Notes under the pieces: model-generated
What the model was told of the DNA's origin: nothing
Seen by the model: only the letters and a program-made list of their open reading frames with translations
Database searches by the model: none
Program-made: the position numbers and the translations under genes
Origin: an uncultured Opitutaceae bacterium
Lineage (GTDB): Bacteria; Verrucomicrobiota; Verrucomicrobiia; Opitutales; Opitutaceae
Direction: 5' to 3'
Length of the DNA: 9,292 bases
Assembly (NCBI GenBank): GCA_903885525.1
Contig: CAISJA010000388.1
Coordinates: forward strand, 1-9,292
Shown here: in pieces, positions 6,550 to 9,292 of the stretch
Layout of the letters: every line of letters begins with the position of its first letter
Numbering within the stretch: position 1 is the first letter of the stretch

Positions 6550-6859
6550 AATTGCCCCGGAGCGATTCCTAGGGCCGTGGCGGCAGGGGGTATATCTGGG
6601 TATGCCGCGATGGACGAAAGCCGCCTAGCGGAGTTTCTCGGAAATTCGCCCCGCGCCATGGTTATCCGGAACGCCGACGGGGGATTTCGCTCACTAACTA
6701 CGGATTTTCATCTATCCGGGGGTCGATTTGCCCTCCCTAGCCCCCCATCGTCGCCGGTGCCGGCCGAGGAAGCCCGCCGCTTCGAGCGTGAATTGAAAGC
6801 TGCCAAGCGCCGCTTCCTGCCCATAACGCCGACCGAGGCCGGGGACCCGAGCCATCGGG
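6550..6859. other. gene-poor junction between dsbD and the hsdR locus
   Basis: Together with 6468-6549 this is about 390 bases without a convincing gene, between convergent dsbD and hsdR. No tRNA, transposase or integrase is visible. Its right end has the hairpin CCCGA (6846-6850) / TCGGG (6855-6859) directly against the hsdR stop codon; with no T tract behind it on the minus strand it is only a weak terminator candidate. The 10-mer GGTTATCCGG occurs at 6660-6669 and 6858-6867, too short to call an attachment site. The region probably holds the edge of an inserted accessory segment. Confidence 0.4.
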
Positions 6860-6951
6860 TTATCCGGTCTTCTCTTCGCGCAGGGTCTCGTAGAGCTTGG
6901 AGTGGTTCAACAGGATGTCCTTCAGCCCGTCCTGTACAGCCGCGGAATTGA
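6577..6951 (+). CDS. doubtful hypothetical protein
   Basis: A GTG at 6577, or more plausibly the ATG at 6610, opens a plus-strand frame of 124 or 113 codons. I do not recognise the product. The first part (MDESRLAEFLGNSPRAMVIR, from the ATG) looks protein-like, and a charged helix with ERELKAAKRR lies in the middle. The last 30 codons run antisense through the end of hsdR and are Ser/Arg-rich, typical of a shadow frame. Three CTA codons, rare in GC-rich genes, and the lack of a well-placed ribosome binding site count against it. It may be noncoding, a remnant of a gene cut by an insertion, or a small accessory gene. Confidence 0.2.
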   Translation: MAAGGISGYAAMDESRLAEFLGNSPRAMVIRNADGGFRSLTTDFHLSGGRFALPSPPSSPVPAEEARRFERELKAAKRRFLPITPTEAGDPSHRVIRSSLRAGSRRAWSGSTGCPSARPVQPRN

Positions 6952-9292
6952 GGGCCTGCGTACTCATCGCATTGTGGGCGTCCAGGGCCTCCATGATGGC
7001 GTTCAGCAGCTCCGTCTTCAGATCGGGGGAGTTGGCGAACTGCTCCTTGGTGTTGTTCGCCGCCTGCTGGCGCAGCGTGACCGACTCCAACAGCTTCCCC
7101 TTGAGCACATGGTTCACGTAGACCAGCTGGTCTTGGTCCGTGGTGTCACCACCGAAGAGTTCGTTTAGCTTCGCAATCAGATCAGCAAGATAGGCCGACT
7201 GCTTCTCCTGCACGCTTCCGCTGCCGGCTTCAGTGATCGGGTCCAGCTTGGTCGCCTCCCCCTCCGACAGGAGCATGGGCCGTTTCCCCAGATTCTTCAG
7301 GTTGTGATGTGTCAGCACAACTTTCGAGAGGTCGATTCCAACCCGCTCGCGGCCGAATTCCAGAAGGGGCAAAAGCCGGCGGTAAAAGATGGCGCGCTTC
7401 TCAATGGCCGTGTTGCCGTAGTCAAATATCTGCGAGAGAAAGGTATAGAGGCGCAAGAACGCCCCCATGTCGCTCTTGAATAGGATCAGTGCATTCATCT
7501 CCTCCTGAGCCGCGGTTGCGGCTGCTTCGTCCTTTTTCTCCTTCGCGTTCCTGAGTGCATCCTGGGCCGCACGGTAGCGCTTCATCAGTCGGTCCTCGAC
7601 TGGTGTGATGGCGGCAATCAATTCGCCCTGCGTGGCACCGGACCGGAGCTCTACGGCCACCACTCTATCTACCTCCGCATCGTCATAGTGCCCGGCCGCA
7701 TCTAGCTTCGCCCGGAGGTTGTAAACCAGGTTCGGGTCCGTGGTGGTTGAGAGCTCCGCCGTCTCGTAGTAGGTCTTGAAAGCCGCGAGGACATCGTCCG
7801 CGAAATTCACGAAATCCAGGACGTAGGTCGTGTCCTTGCCAGGATAGGCACGGTTCAGGCGAGACAGCGTTTGCACGGCCTGGATGCCGGCCAGTCGCTT
7901 GTCCACATACATGCCGCAGAGCAGCGGCTGGTCGAAGCCGGTCTGGAATTTATTGGCCACGAGGAGCACCTGATACTCGTCGCCCTTGAATGCTTCACGG
8001 ATGTCCCGGCCGCGCAGGGTCGGATTCAGCACTGGGCTGATTTCACTGAAGCCGTCTGGGCCCGACTCCTTGTCGTTCACCTCGCCGGAAAACGCCACCA
8101 GTGTGCCGATCTTATAGCCGTGCTCTTTAATATACCGGTCAATCGCCAGCTGCCAGCGCACAGCTTCCAGTCGGCTCCCCACCACCACCATGGCCTTCGC
8201 CCGGCCGTCAAGGAGCGGGGCGACCTGAGCGCGGAAATGCTCCACCACAACCTGCACCTTCTGGGAGATGTTGTAGGGGTGTAACCGCACCCAATTCATG
8301 ATGCCTTTCAGGGCCGCACTGCGCTCGACCGCCTGATCGTCGTAGTCCTTCCCCTCGTGGGCCAATTTGAAAGCCAATTTGTAGGGCGTGTAGTTCCGGA
8401 GCACGTCGAGGATGAACTTCTCCTCGATGGCCTGCCGCATGGAATAGACGTGGAACGCTGCCGGCACATTGTCCTTGGCCGGCTTGCGGGTGGGATCGGG
8501 CCGGGTGCCGAAGATTTCCAACGTCTTGTTCTTCGGCGTCGCAGTGAACGCCACGAAGGTGATTCCCTTCTCATCTGCGCGCGCCGCCATCTGCGACGCG
8601 AGAATGTCCTCCGAGCTGACCTCGCCGCCATCGTTAAGCTCGGCCAGCTCCTCTGGGGAGAGCACGGCCTTGAGTTTCGACGCCGCTTCGCCGGTCTGCG
8701 AGCTGTGCGCCTCGTCCGCGATCACGGCAAAGCGCTTGCCCTTAGTGGCCGCCTGCTCCCGCACGGCCTCCAGGGCGAACGGAAAGGTCTGGATCGTGCA
8801 GACCACGATCTTTTTGTCCCCGGACAAGGCCTCGGCCAGCTTGCTGCTCTTGCTGCCATCCTTGTTCGTGATCGTCGCCACTACGCCGGACGTGCGCTGG
8901 AAATCGAACAGTGCATCCTGCAACTGCGCGTCGATGACGTTGCGATCCGAAACGACCAGCACCGAGTCGAACAGCTTCTGGTTGGCCGCATCGTGCAGCT
9001 CGGCAAGGAAGTGGGCCGTCCATGCGATTGAGTTGGTCTTGCCCGAGCCGGCTGAATGCTGGACGAGATACTTGCCACCGGCGCCGTCCTTGAGCACGGC
9101 AGCCTGCAACTTACGGGTGACATCGAGCTGATGATAGCGAGGGAAAATGATGCTGGTTATCTGTTTCTTGCTGTCGCGCTGAGCGATCACATAGCGGCCA
9201 ATGATCTCCAGCCAGCTGTCGCGAGCCCAGACCTTCTCCCAAAGGTAGGCCGTGCGGTGCCCGCCCGCGCGGTTCACCGGGTTGCCGGAAGC
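6860..9292 (-). CDS. hsdR: type I restriction enzyme R subunit (HsdR), N-terminus outside the window
   Basis: The frame is open to the last base of the window, and its first residues (ASGNPVN, then RTAYLWEKVWARDSW) match the stretch that follows the N-terminal nuclease domain in HsdR proteins. The GTG at 9277 is therefore an internal valine, not a start. The 810 residues present hold both motor domains: Walker A HSAGSGKT (79-86), the DEAH box in IADEAHSS (191-198), FTATPK (249-254), and the second-domain motifs ANKFQTGFDQPLL (447-459) and QTLSRLNRAYPGK (475-487). A helical C-terminus that in the family contacts the methylase core ends at the TAA (6862-6860). HsdR uses ATP to pull DNA and cut unmethylated foreign DNA, acting with HsdM and HsdS, which would lie upstream beyond 9292. 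The gene is visibly less GC-rich than metX, thrA and dsbD, which suggests acquisition by transfer. The PD-(D/E)xK nuclease core is not in view, so activity cannot be judged. Confidence 0.93.
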   Translation of the reverse strand, partial: ASGNPVNRAGGHRTAYLWEKVWARDSWLEIIGRYVIAQRDSKKQITSIIFPRYHQLDVTRKLQAAVLKDGAGGKYLVQHSAGSGKTNSIAWTAHFLAELHDAANQKLFDSVLVVSDRNVIDAQLQDALFDFQRTSGVVATITNKDGSKSSKLAEALSGDKKIVVCTIQTFPFALEAVREQAATKGKRFAVIADEAHSSQTGEAASKLKAVLSPEELAELNDGGEVSSEDILASQMAARADEKGITFVAFTATPKNKTLEIFGTRPDPTRKPAKDNVPAAFHVYSMRQAIEEKFILDVLRNYTPYKLAFKLAHEGKDYDDQAVERSAALKGIMNWVRLHPYNISQKVQVVVEHFRAQVAPLLDGRAKAMVVVGSRLEAVRWQLAIDRYIKEHGYKIGTLVAFSGEVNDKESGPDGFSEISPVLNPTLRGRDIREAFKGDEYQVLLVANKFQTGFDQPLLCGMYVDKRLAGIQAVQTLSRLNRAYPGKDTTYVLDFVNFADDVLAAFKTYYETAELSTTTDPNLVYNLRAKLDAAGHYDDAEVDRVVAVELRSGATQGELIAAITPVEDRLMKRYRAAQDALRNAKEKKDEAAATAAQEEMNALILFKSDMGAFLRLYTFLSQIFDYGNTAIEKRAIFYRRLLPLLEFGRERVGIDLSKVVLTHHNLKNLGKRPMLLSEGEATKLDPITEAGSGSVQEKQSAYLADLIAKLNELFGGDTTDQDQLVYVNHVLKGKLLESVTLRQQAANNTKEQFANSPDLKTELLNAIMEALDAHNAMSTQALNSAAVQDGLKDILLNHSKLYETLREEKTG

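Noticed and set aside
6660..6867. The 10-mer GGTTATCCGG at 6660-6669 and 6858-6867 as attachment-site duplications
   Set aside because: It is too short, and no integrase, tRNA gene or element boundary supports it.
9260..9292. Adapter at the right end of the window as well
   Set aside because: The last bases continue the HsdR coding frame with family-typical residues and do not resemble any adapter.

Overview
This looks like the end of a contig from a high-GC bacterium. The paired metX/thrA genes, the fused aspartokinase-homoserine dehydrogenase, the eight-helix DsbD-family protein and start codons without clear Shine-Dalgarno sequences would fit a Verrucomicrobiota (Opitutaceae-like) genome. 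That placement is an inference from gene content and composition only. The first 32 bases are not genomic: they are Illumina TruSeq adapter left at the contig end, and they cut the first gene short.

Layout. (1) 1-436: adapter, then the start of a minus-strand gene for a stand-alone ERCC4 (XPF/MUS81-type) nuclease domain whose C-terminus is lost. (2) 437-529: two strong inverted repeats, one a likely terminator for the amino-acid genes. (3) 530-4077, minus strand: metX (homoserine O-acyltransferase) overlaps by 11 bases the start of thrA (aspartokinase-homoserine dehydrogenase). thrA carries a one-base frameshift in a run of five G at 2212-2216. Kinase and dehydrogenase sequences are otherwise well conserved on both sides, so the frameshift is either a sequence error or a very recent mutation. 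(4) 4078-4247: a divergent intergenic region with a potential three-way-junction RNA in the metX leader. (5) 4248-6467, plus strand: a complete DsbD-family thiol:disulfide transporter. (6) 6468-6859: a gene-poor stretch with three 20-bp direct repeats and an inverted repeat, resembling the end of an IS21-family element, plus one doubtful small ORF. (7) 6860-9292, minus strand: the motor domains and C-terminus of a type I restriction HsdR subunit, less GC-rich by eye than the rest and running off the window.

How the genes work together: ThrA makes homoserine from aspartate and MetX acylates homoserine for methionine synthesis, so the overlapping pair forms the front end of the methionine branch. 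DsbD is an independent envelope redox function. HsdR belongs to an accessory defence locus that probably begins at the repeat-rich junction near 6480. I found no clear new biological system. The observations most worth following are the adapter chimera, the thrA frameshift, the metX leader structure and the repeat cluster at the apparent island edge.
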